This document shows positions 26,082-32,580 of a DNA stretch of 32,580 nucleotides, piece after piece. The number at the start of each line of letters is the position of its first letter. Position 1 is the first letter of the stretch. Both the position numbers and the translations under genes were made by a program. The stretch is from Massilia sp. ST3 (GTDB taxonomy: Bacteria > Pseudomonadota > Gammaproteobacteria > Burkholderiales > Burkholderiaceae_D), in assembly GCF_018119405.1 (NCBI RefSeq), contig NZ_JAGPWC010000058.1:1-32580 (forward strand). Direction: 5' to 3'. The notes beneath the pieces were generated by a model. It was not told the origin of the DNA. It did no database searches and worked only from the letters and a program-made list of their open reading frames with translations.

Positions 26082-26918
26082 ATGGACGCACTCGCCAGCC
26101 CGGCCGGGGCGCAGTATTTCAGCGATTTCGCGGCGGCCCTGCGCTACTGGCGCGGCAAGCGCGGCATCAGCCAGCTGCGCCTGTCGGTCGACAGCGGCAT
26201 CTCGCAGCGCCACCTGAGCTTCCTCGAGACGGGCAGGGCGCAGCCGGGCAAGGACCTGATCCTCAAGCTCGGGCTGGCGCTGGACATTCCGCTGCGCCAG
26301 CGCAATGCGATGCTGCTGGCGGCCGGCTTCGCGCCGGCCTACCGCGAACGCAACCTGGAGGATCCCGACATGGAGGCGGTCAAGCGCGCGCTGGAGTTCA
26401 TGCTGCACCAGCAGTCGCCCTATCCGGCGCTGGTGGTCGACCGGCTGTGGAACCTGGTCATGGCCAACGAGCCGGCGGCGCGCATGATGCGCTTCTTCCT
26501 CGGCTTGCCGGCGCATGCGCCGATCCCGCGCGACGGTTCGGTCAACGTGATCCGCATGACGCTCGACCCGAACGGCCTGCGGCCCGCGCTGGTCAACTGG
26601 GAGGAGGTCTGCACCGACCAGCTGCAATGGGTGCAGCGCGAAGCCATGGGCGACGGCCCGGGCAGCGAGGCGGCCAGGCTGCTGGACGAGCTGGTGGCCC
26701 TGCCGGGCATCGCGCAGGCGGCCAGCCAGCCCAACCTGGACCGGCTGGCGCTGCCGTTCATGCCGATCACCCTGCGCAAGGACGAGGTGTCGCTCAAGCT
26801 GTTCACCACCATCACCACGCTCGGCACGCCCCACGACGTGACCGTGCACGAACTGCGGCTTGAGGCCTTCTTCCCCGCCGACGAGGCGAGCCGCCGGTGG
26901 TTCGAGGGCCAGGCATAG
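26082..26918 (+). CDS. XRE family regulator with MmyB-like ligand domain
   Basis: A 278-residue regulator. The N-terminal helix-turn-helix (about residues 18-75) contains LRYWRGKRGISQLRLSVDSG and ISQRHLSFLETGRAQPGKDL. The rest (about 100-270) is the MmyB-like ligand-binding domain, with PALVVDRLWNLVMANEPA, MRFFLG and the closing FTTITTLGTPHDVTVHELRLEAFFP. Family members bind fatty acids or similar hydrophobic ligands. GGAGGG at 26071-26076 supports ATG 26082. As the last gene of the operon it probably controls the hydrolase and NTF2-like genes; the hairpin at 24740 is a candidate site. Confidence 0.9.
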   Translation: MDALASPAGAQYFSDFAAALRYWRGKRGISQLRLSVDSGISQRHLSFLETGRAQPGKDLILKLGLALDIPLRQRNAMLLAAGFAPAYRERNLEDPDMEAVKRALEFMLHQQSPYPALVVDRLWNLVMANEPAARMMRFFLGLPAHAPIPRDGSVNVIRMTLDPNGLRPALVNWEEVCTDQLQWVQREAMGDGPGSEAARLLDELVALPGIAQAASQPNLDRLALPFMPITLRKDEVSLKLFTTITTLGTPHDVTVHELRLEAFFPADEASRRWFEGQA

Positions 26919-27025
26919 TTGGGTTTCCGCCGGGCAGCCCGGCAACACGTTTCTGGTGAAAGTGCTATCGTTCCGGCGGTCTGTCTTGCCTGGCAGGCGT
27001 TGATAGATGGAATCGAAACAGGAAC

Positions 27026-29518
27026 ATGCAGACTCACCCGACCGCAAGCGCGCCCGACCCGCGCCTGTCCTTTGCCGCAGGCGGCGGCCACATGGGCGCG
27101 CTGCTGCGCGCCACCGACTGGGGCGCCACCCCGCTGGGACCGCTCGAGTACTGGCCCCAGTCCCTGCGCACCGCGGTGGGCATCATGCTGGGTTCTAGCC
27201 AGCCCATGTACGTGGCCTGGGGGCCGGAGCTGCGCCTGCTGTTCAACGACGGCTACCGGGCCATCCTCGGCGCCCGCGCCGACCGCGCCGAGCAGGTGCT
27301 GGGCCGGCCTTTCGCCGGCATCTGGGCCGAGGTCTGGCACCAGGTCGGCCCCTTGATCGACGAGGTGCTGCAGGGGCGTCCCAGTCACGGCGAGAACCAG
27401 CTCTTCGTCCTGCGCCGCAACGGCTATCCCGAAGCGGTCTACGCCTCGTTTTCCGCCACGCCGCTGCGCGACGAGGCCGGGGCCGTGGCTGGCGTGTTCT
27501 GCGTCTGCTCCGCGCGCGAGACGGCCGAGGCCAATGCGCTGTTTCGCACCTTCTTCGAGCAGGGCACCCATTACGCGGCCCTGATGGCCCTCGACGGCCG
27601 GGTGGTGGAGGTCAATGAAGTCGCACTGGAAGCCTGCGGCTACCGGCGCGCGGACGTGCTGGGCCGGCCGTTCTGGGAATGCGGCTGGTGGAACCGCTCG
27701 GCGCCGCTGATGGAGACGGTGCGCGCGGGCATGGCCGAAGCCGCGCGCGGCGCCACCGTGCGCCACGAACTGCCTTACTTCATCGCCGACGGCAGCCGGC
27801 GCTGGACCGACGTCGTGTTCACGCCGGTCACCGGCGAGGGCGGCGAGCTGCTGTCGATCGCGGCCACCGGCGCCGACATCACCGAGCGGCGCCAGGTCGA
27901 GGAGCGCCTGCGCCTGCTGGATGCGATCGGCGAAGCCACCCGCATCGCCGCCGACCCCAAGGCCATCATGGACGAAGCCACCCGCCTGCTGGGCGAGTAC
28001 ATGGATGTCACCCGGGTCGCCTATGCCGACGTGGAGCCGGACAACGACCGCTTCACCATCCGCCACGACTGGACTGTGCCGGGCGCGGTCTCCACCGTCG
28101 GCGTGTACTCGCTCGACCTGTTCGGCTCGCGCGCCCGCGCCGACATGCGCGAAGGCCGCACGCTCCTGATCGGCGACGTCGATGCCGAACTCGCGGCGGA
28201 CGACGGTTCCGAGATGTTCCGCCAGATCGGCATCCAGGCCATCATCTGCTGCCCGCTGGTGAAGGGCGGCCGGCTGGTGGCCATGATGGCGGTACACCAG
28301 GACCGCCCGCGCGCCTGGACCGCGGGCGAAGTCGCCCTGGTCGAGGCGGTGGTCGAGCGCTGCTGGGCCCACATCGAGCGGGTGCGCTCGACCGAGGCCC
28401 TGCTGGAAGCCGACCGGCGCAAGTCGGAGTTCCTGGCCACCCTGGCGCACGAGCTGCGCAACCCGCTGGCGCCGGTGCGCAACGGCCTCGAGATCCTGCG
28501 CATGGGCGCCGCCAATCCAGCGGTCCTGACGCGTGTGCAGGCCATGATGGAGCGCCAGGTGAACCACATGGTCCACCTGATCAACGACCTGCTCGACATC
28601 GCGCGCGTCTCCAGCGGCAAGCTGGTGCTGCAAAAGGAGGTGGTCGACCTGCGCGAGGTGATCGGCACCGCGGTCGAGACCAGCCAGCCGCTGATCGAGG
28701 GGGCGAAGCACAGCCTGCAGGTCGACGTGCCCGAGACGCCCTTGACCATCGAGGCCGACGCCGTGCGCATCAGCCAGGTGCTCAGCAACCTGCTGTCGAA
28801 TGCGGCCAAGTACACGCCGGCGGGCGGGCGCATCGCGATCCGCGCGTGGGGCGAGGACGACATGGCGCGGGTGGAGGTGGCGGACAACGGCATCGGCATC
28901 GCGCCGGAATCGCTGGCGGCGGTGTTCGAGATGTTTTCGCAGGTGGCGCGCAGCATCGACCGCTCCAACGGCGGCCTGGGGATCGGCCTGTCGCTGGTGC
29001 GCCGGCTGGTGCAGCTGCACGGCGGCGAGGTCACGGCGGCCAGCCCGGGCGTGGGGCAGGGCAGCACCTTCACGGTGCGGCTGCCGCTGGCCGTGCGCGC
29101 GGTGCAGACGGCGCCTTCGGCAAGCGCGGCGCCGGTGGCCGCGGCCGGCCGGCGCCTGCGGGTGCTGGTGGCGGACGACAATGCCGACGCGGCCGACTCG
29201 CTTTGTTCGCTGCTGCAGATGGCGGGGCACGAGACGCGCACCGCCTATGACGGCGTGAACGCGCTCGAGGTGGCGGCCGGCTTCCGGCCGGAGCTGGTGT
29301 TCCTGGACATCGGCATGCCGCGCATGGACGGCTACGAGGCGGCGCGCCGCCTGCGCGAACTGCCGGGGATGGAAGGGGTGCTGTTGGCCGCGCTGACCGG
29401 GTGGGGCGCGGCCGAGGACCGGGCGCGCTCGCGCGCTGCCGGGTTCGATCATCACCTGCTCAAGCCGGCGGTGCCGGCGGAAGTGCAGCAGGTGCTGGCG
29501 GAGGCCGCGGCGGCCTGA
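27026..29518 (+). CDS. Soluble hybrid histidine kinase: PAS-PAS-GAF-HisKA-HATPase-REC
   Basis: An 830-residue two-component hybrid kinase without transmembrane segments. Order: a PAS-like domain (about 20-150), a second PAS (about 170-290, ending ADITERRQ), GAF (about 300-455), HisKA with the H-box AHELRNPLAP (His475), HATPase (about 575-690; SNAAKYTP, DNGIGI and GGLGIGLSLVRRL boxes), and a receiver domain from about 710 with Asp761 in LVFLDIGMPRMDG as phosphoacceptor. It should sense a cytoplasmic cue and pass phosphate His475 to Asp761, then to an unlinked partner. No response regulator gene adjoins. ATG 27026 has AGGA only 2 bases upstream, so the exact start is less sure. Confidence 0.92.
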   Translation: MQTHPTASAPDPRLSFAAGGGHMGALLRATDWGATPLGPLEYWPQSLRTAVGIMLGSSQPMYVAWGPELRLLFNDGYRAILGARADRAEQVLGRPFAGIWAEVWHQVGPLIDEVLQGRPSHGENQLFVLRRNGYPEAVYASFSATPLRDEAGAVAGVFCVCSARETAEANALFRTFFEQGTHYAALMALDGRVVEVNEVALEACGYRRADVLGRPFWECGWWNRSAPLMETVRAGMAEAARGATVRHELPYFIADGSRRWTDVVFTPVTGEGGELLSIAATGADITERRQVEERLRLLDAIGEATRIAADPKAIMDEATRLLGEYMDVTRVAYADVEPDNDRFTIRHDWTVPGAVSTVGVYSLDLFGSRARADMREGRTLLIGDVDAELAADDGSEMFRQIGIQAIICCPLVKGGRLVAMMAVHQDRPRAWTAGEVALVEAVVERCWAHIERVRSTEALLEADRRKSEFLATLAHELRNPLAPVRNGLEILRMGAANPAVLTRVQAMMERQVNHMVHLINDLLDIARVSSGKLVLQKEVVDLREVIGTAVETSQPLIEGAKHSLQVDVPETPLTIEADAVRISQVLSNLLSNAAKYTPAGGRIAIRAWGEDDMARVEVADNGIGIAPESLAAVFEMFSQVARSIDRSNGGLGIGLSLVRRLVQLHGGEVTAASPGVGQGSTFTVRLPLAVRAVQTAPSASAAPVAAAGRRLRVLVADDNADAADSLCSLLQMAGHETRTAYDGVNALEVAAGFRPELVFLDIGMPRMDGYEAARRLRELPGMEGVLLAALTGWGAAEDRARSRAAGFDHHLLKPAVPAEVQQVLAEAAAA

Positions 29519-29547
29519 CCGGCGCCGCCGGGTTGGCGGCTATGCGG

Positions 29548-29649
29548 CCGACGCAGTGATGGTTATCCCCTCCGATACCGCGCCGGATGATCTTGCCGCC
29601 GACGCGGGGATTGTTATGGGCTCCGGATTCGCGCCGGATGATCTTGCTG
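29548..29649. repeat. Two tandem 51-bp units
   Basis: Units 29548-29598 and 29599-29649 are each 51 bases and match at 40 of 51 positions by my alignment, with GCGCCGGATGATCTTGC identical in both (29580-29596 and 29631-29647). A length divisible by three gives 17-residue repeats in open frames on both strands, but I see no start with a ribosome site. The block fills most of the 167-base gap between two convergent genes. Confidence 0.8.
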
Positions 29650-29663
29650 CAAACTATCACCGC

Positions 29664-29692
29664 GTGGACGGCGGAGCCGTCCACCCTACGGG
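29664..29692. repeat. Hairpin and family B repeat overlapping the DUF2807 gene end
   Basis: GTGGACGGC (29664-29672) and GCCGTCCAC (29676-29684) form a perfect 9-bp stem with a 3-base loop, one base beyond the DUF2807 stop codon. 29676-29692 is the exact reverse complement of 9532-9548. The stop codon (29686-29688) lies inside the repeat. It may act as a 3'-end structure for the minus-strand gene. Confidence 0.75.
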
Positions 29693-31023
29693 GAATTCCT
29701 GCTGCCCGCGCGGTCCACCACCAGCAGCTGCCCATTGCTGCGGCGCTCGCGCCCCAGGACATTCACGGCCGCGGTGCCCGGACCGCGCACCGCGATGTCG
29801 GCGCGGCCGGCCGTCAGCTGGCGGCCTTCGAGGCTGCCCGAGCCGCTGCACTGGGCGCGCACCAGGTCGACCTTGCCGTCGATGCGGGCATTGCCCGGAC
29901 CGCTCATGTTCAGCAGCAGGCGCTTGCCTGACACGGTCGCGGTCAGGTCGCCCGAGCCGCGCAGCTCGCCGTCCAGGGTGTCCTCGACCTGGGCCAGCTC
30001 GACCGAGCCCGGGCCCTGGTTCTTGATCACGGCCTTTTTGACTTTCAGCTCCTCGCCGTCGAGGTCGCCGGAACCGGTGAGCACCGCGTTCAGTTCGCCC
30101 ACCGTGCCGCTGAGCGTGACATTGCCCGGCCCGCCCATGCGCACCACGGCGGTTTTGGCCTGCAGGCCGGCCGCGTTCAGTTCGCCGGAGCCGGTGATCT
30201 CGGCGTCGAGCTTGCGGATGGCGCCGCCGACGCAGGCGTTGCCCGGACCGTGCTGCGCCGTGGTCACGGTTTCCGCGGCCAGGTTGCAGGCCTGGAAGTC
30301 GCCCGAGCCGCTGATCTCGGCGCGCAGTTCGCGGCTGCTGCCGTCCAGTTTCATGCTGCCCGGACCGCTCAGGCGGGCCTGCAGGCGCGCCAGGCGCAGG
30401 TCGTCGGCTTCGAGATCGCCCGAGCCGCTGACGGTGGCGTTGAGTTCGTTCCCCACGCCGGACAGGCGCACGTCGCCCGGGCCGGACATGTTCAAGGTGA
30501 CATTGGCCGCCTTGACCCGGTGCAGGTCGGCGTCGCCGCTGCCGCTCACGCGCAGGCTCAGCTCGCGCACCGCGCCGCTGGCGTCGAGGTCGCCCGGGCC
30601 GTCGACGCTGAGGGCGAAGCGGTCGCCGCTCACCTGGCTGAGTTCGACGTCGCCGCTGCCGGACATCTTCAGGCTCTTCAACTGGGCGGCGGTGATGTGG
30701 ATGACCACGGTATCGCGGCGCTTGCCGAAGCTGAACTGGAAACCGCTGCGCTCGACCGGCCGCACCACCAGGGTGTCGCCGCGCAGGACGGTCTCGACTT
30801 CCTCGAGCTGCTTGCGCTCGCCGCTGAGCTCGATGCCCTGGCGGCCCTGGGCGCGCACCACCACGTGGTAGGGGCCGGAAAGCTCGAGCGCGCTGAAGGC
30901 GCCGACCGTGCGCTGCTCGGTGATGCTGCCTGCCGGCGGCTGCTCGGCATGGCTGGCCTGGGTAGCAAGGAAGCCGGCGCCGATGGCGGCGGCCAGGAGG
31001 GTGTGCTTGATGGCGGTTTTCAT
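29686..31023 (-). CDS. Exported DUF2807 (GIN-domain) protein with GSG/GPG solenoid
   Basis: A 445-residue protein with a signal peptide (MKTAIKHTLLAAAIGAGFLA, cut after SHA at about residue 26). It resembles the DUF2807 'head GIN domain', also called putative autotransporter adhesin, whose function is unknown. From residue 122 to 416 it carries sixteen Gly-X-Gly turns that alternate without exception: GSG at 122, 161, 200, 239, 278, 317, 356, 394 and GPG at 142, 181, 220, 259, 298, 337, 375, 414. Most GSG turns are followed by D. Steps are 19 or 20 residues, so the true unit is 39 residues (117 bases), eight times over. This predicts a beta-solenoid. The last residues before the stop come from a dispersed repeat. 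It is probably periplasmic or surface-located. Confidence 0.85.
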   Translation of the reverse strand: MKTAIKHTLLAAAIGAGFLATQASHAEQPPAGSITEQRTVGAFSALELSGPYHVVVRAQGRQGIELSGERKQLEEVETVLRGDTLVVRPVERSGFQFSFGKRRDTVVIHITAAQLKSLKMSGSGDVELSQVSGDRFALSVDGPGDLDASGAVRELSLRVSGSGDADLHRVKAANVTLNMSGPGDVRLSGVGNELNATVSGSGDLEADDLRLARLQARLSGPGSMKLDGSSRELRAEISGSGDFQACNLAAETVTTAQHGPGNACVGGAIRKLDAEITGSGELNAAGLQAKTAVVRMGGPGNVTLSGTVGELNAVLTGSGDLDGEELKVKKAVIKNQGPGSVELAQVEDTLDGELRGSGDLTATVSGKRLLLNMSGPGNARIDGKVDLVRAQCSGSGSLEGRQLTAGRADIAVRGPGTAAVNVLGRERRSNGQLLVVDRAGSRNSP

Positions 31024-31192
31024 TTTGGTCTGGACAACGGGATCGGGGGAGGCTTAACGATATGGCAAAAGTGGGCCGGCAGCGCGTGGAAAACGACAGA
31101 CGTGCAAAAACGTGGCGTAAAACGCAAATTCGGGCGATGGGCTGCCGGCGGCTTGCGGTCCGCTGTCGCCAAGCTGCCCAGGCTGGCGCATA

Positions 31193-31708
31193 ATGGAAGG
31201 ATTGCCGAACGTCACCCTGCACGTGATCCGTCCCTTTACCCCATCCGTTGCCAAGCACCTTGCCTGCGCCGTCCTGGCGCTGGCGGCCGTGCACGTCCAG
31301 GCGGCGCCCTCGACCTTCGGGCCGGTGATCGGCAGCGCGCTGCTGTGCCGCAGCCATTTGGACAACAGGTATTTTCACCAGTACCTGACCCAGGCCTTCG
31401 GGCCGTCCTACAAGCGCGAGGGCGGGGCCTACTGGTTCCGCACCGAGGCCACCCTGTGGGGCGCCCAGGTGCGCGAGGTGATGGTCAGCGACGACAGCAG
31501 CGACATCGTGTTCGTCGGCGCCGTCACCGACAGCACGCCCGAGGAACTGGAAAAATCGGTGCGCGACCAGGCCGGCGTGGCCTTCCGCGCACAGGACGCC
31601 ACCCCCTACGCACTGCGCAGGTCGAATCCCGGCAGCACGATCGCGTACGCGAATGACAAAAGCAAAATATACTGCGCTAAGTTCAAACCGCAGCCTCCCG
31701 GCCGCTAG
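31193..31708 (+). CDS. Exported small protein of unknown family
   Basis: A 171-residue protein I do not recognise. It has a signal-peptide-like N-terminus (RPFTPSVAKHLACAVLALAAVHVQA, cut before APS), and two Cys in the mature part (52 and 161) that could form a disulfide. The middle has FHQYLTQAFGPSYKREGGAYWFR and a DDSSDIVFVGAV segment. The start is uncertain: ATG 31193 has no ribosome site, and GGAAGGA lies just after it. The downstream ATPase gene starts 6 bases after its stop, so they are likely co-transcribed. Confidence 0.65.
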   Translation: MEGLPNVTLHVIRPFTPSVAKHLACAVLALAAVHVQAAPSTFGPVIGSALLCRSHLDNRYFHQYLTQAFGPSYKREGGAYWFRTEATLWGAQVREVMVSDDSSDIVFVGAVTDSTPEELEKSVRDQAGVAFRAQDATPYALRRSNPGSTIAYANDKSKIYCAKFKPQPPGR

Positions 31709-31714
31709 CGACGC

Positions 31715-32580
31715 ATGTACAACCAGTTCTTCCACCTGAAGCAAGCCCCGTTCTCGATCGCGCCCGACCCGCGCTACCTGTTCATGAGCGAGCGCCACCG
31801 CGAGGCGCTGGCCCACCTCCTGTACGGCATCGGCAGCGGCGGCGGCTTCGTGCTGCTCACCGGCGAGATCGGCGCCGGCAAGACCACGGTGTGCCGCTGC
31901 TTCATCGAGCAGATTCCCGAGAACTGCCGCCTGGCCTATATCTTCAACCCCAAGCTGACGGTGGAGGAGCTGCTCCTGAGCGTGTGCGACGAGCTGCGCA
32001 TCGAGCTGCCGCCGGCCGGGCCCTCGCCCTTCGGCGTGAAGGGCTATGTCGACGCCATCAACCGCTACCTGCTGGAGGCCCACGCCCAGGGCCTGAACAA
32101 CGTGCTGGTGATCGACGAGGCCCAGAACCTGTCGCCCGAGGTGCTGGAGCAGCTGCGCCTGCTGACCAACCTCGAGACCAGCGAACGCAAGCTGCTGCAG
32201 ATCATCCTGATCGGCCAGCCGGAGCTGCGCGCCATGCTGGCGCGCCCGGAGCTCGAGCAGCTGGCCCAGCGCGTGATCGCGCGCTACCACCTGGGGCCCT
32301 TGTCGGAGCCCGAGACCGGCGCCTACGTCGCGCACCGCCTGGCGGTGGCCGGCGCCACGGGGACGCCGGTTCCACCGGCGCTCACGCCCCTGGTCCACCG
32401 CCTGACCCAGGGCGTGCCGCGCCGGATCAACCTGCTGTGCGACCGCGCGCTGCTCGGCGCCTACGTCGAGAACAGCCCGCAGGTCACGCGCCGCATCCTG
32501 CAGAAATCGGCGCAGGAAGTATTTGCCGATGAAGGGCTGCAAGCCCGCCCGCGCCTGCGCTGGCCGACGCTGGCCGGCGG
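31715..32580 (+). CDS. ExeA/MshM-like AAA ATPase, cut by window end
   Basis: At least 288 residues, open at the right edge. It begins MYNQFFHLKQAPFSIAPDPR, the hallmark of the ExeA/GspA-type ATPases used in type II secretion and MSHA-like pilus assembly. Walker A is GEIGAGKTT (residues 50-58, Lys56), Walker B is VLVIDEAQN (Asp134, Glu135), and IGQPELRAML follows as in the family. In ExeA a membrane segment and peptidoglycan-binding domain would come after the AAA part; those lie beyond the window. It starts 6 bases after the small exported protein gene, so a shared transcript is likely. Confidence 0.88.
   Translation, partial: MYNQFFHLKQAPFSIAPDPRYLFMSERHREALAHLLYGIGSGGGFVLLTGEIGAGKTTVCRCFIEQIPENCRLAYIFNPKLTVEELLLSVCDELRIELPPAGPSPFGVKGYVDAINRYLLEAHAQGLNNVLVIDEAQNLSPEVLEQLRLLTNLETSERKLLQIILIGQPELRAMLARPELEQLAQRVIARYHLGPLSEPETGAYVAHRLAVAGATGTPVPPALTPLVHRLTQGVPRRINLLCDRALLGAYVENSPQVTRRILQKSAQEVFADEGLQARPRLRWPTLAG

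Noticed and set aside
26420..29455. A 1011-codon open frame antisense to the XRE and hybrid kinase genes
   Set aside because: It crosses two well-supported genes and their gap, has Arg/His/Ala-rich composition and no motif, which is typical of antisense frames at this GC content.
29556..30026. A 156-codon plus-strand frame starting in the 51-bp tandem repeat
   Set aside because: It runs into the antisense of the DUF2807 gene, has no ribosome site, and turns Arg/Pro/Cys-rich. The repeat itself is reported instead.

Overview
The window looks like a chromosomal stretch from a high-GC betaproteobacterium of the Oxalobacteraceae, with Massilia or Telluria most likely. This rests on gene content and protein character: the rpsP-rimM-trmD-rplS order, a DUF3579 protein, the CobD/CbiB-like protein common in Burkholderiales, an etfBA plus acyl-CoA dehydrogenase cluster, and a GlcNAc cluster of nagK, nagA, SIS-type nagB and GH3 hexosaminidase. 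Genus is an inference. I see no phage, integrase, transposase, CRISPR array, rRNA or tRNA gene. I support 31 protein genes, the last cut by the right edge.

Layout. 1-79 is nearly pure C and may be an assembly or read-end artefact. 80-2094 (minus) is a pair of lipoprotein genes overlapping by ATGA: a DUF2235/Tle1-like lipase and a small unknown lipoprotein. 2415-6489 (plus) holds a TusA-like protein, both electron transfer flavoprotein subunits and an acyl-CoA dehydrogenase that would pass electrons to them. 6690-7103 (minus) is a TM2 protein. 7345-9457 (plus) is the ribosomal and tRNA-modification operon. 9580-12316 (plus) holds a CoA pyrophosphatase, a CobD/CbiB-like membrane protein, a DUF3579 protein and a CBS-pair protein. 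12536-16182 (plus) holds a double-length M16 peptidase and a short-chain dehydrogenase. 16317-19767 (minus) holds a GntR/UTRA regulator, a Cys-rich flavodoxin-fold protein and an exported TPR protein.

20067-24547 (minus) is a tightly packed amino-sugar operon (GlcNAc kinase, GlcNAc-6-P deacetylase, GlcN-6-P deaminase, hexosaminidase). It has a strong sigma70-type promoter, a cluster of GGTAT motifs upstream and a terminator downstream. The pathway would take GlcNAc-containing sugars to GlcNAc, GlcNAc-6-P, GlcN-6-P and then fructose-6-P. The GntR gene at 16317 is a good candidate regulator. Divergent from it, 24831-26918 (plus) is an NTF2-like / alpha-beta hydrolase / XRE regulator operon. 27026-29518 is a soluble hybrid histidine kinase. 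29686-31023 (minus) is an exported DUF2807 protein with a strikingly regular GSG/GPG solenoid. 31193-32580 (plus) is an exported small protein followed by an ExeA/MshM-like ATPase.

The most notable structures outside genes are a dispersed REP-like palindrome family at five intergenic loci (three as inverted pairs about 115 bp long), a second short repeat family that supplies the stop codon of the DUF2807 gene, a 51-bp tandem duplication beside it, and the regulatory region between the nag operon and its divergent neighbour. I found nothing I would call a wholly new multi-gene system. The best candidates for new biology are the solenoid protein, the lipoprotein lipase pair and the repeat families.
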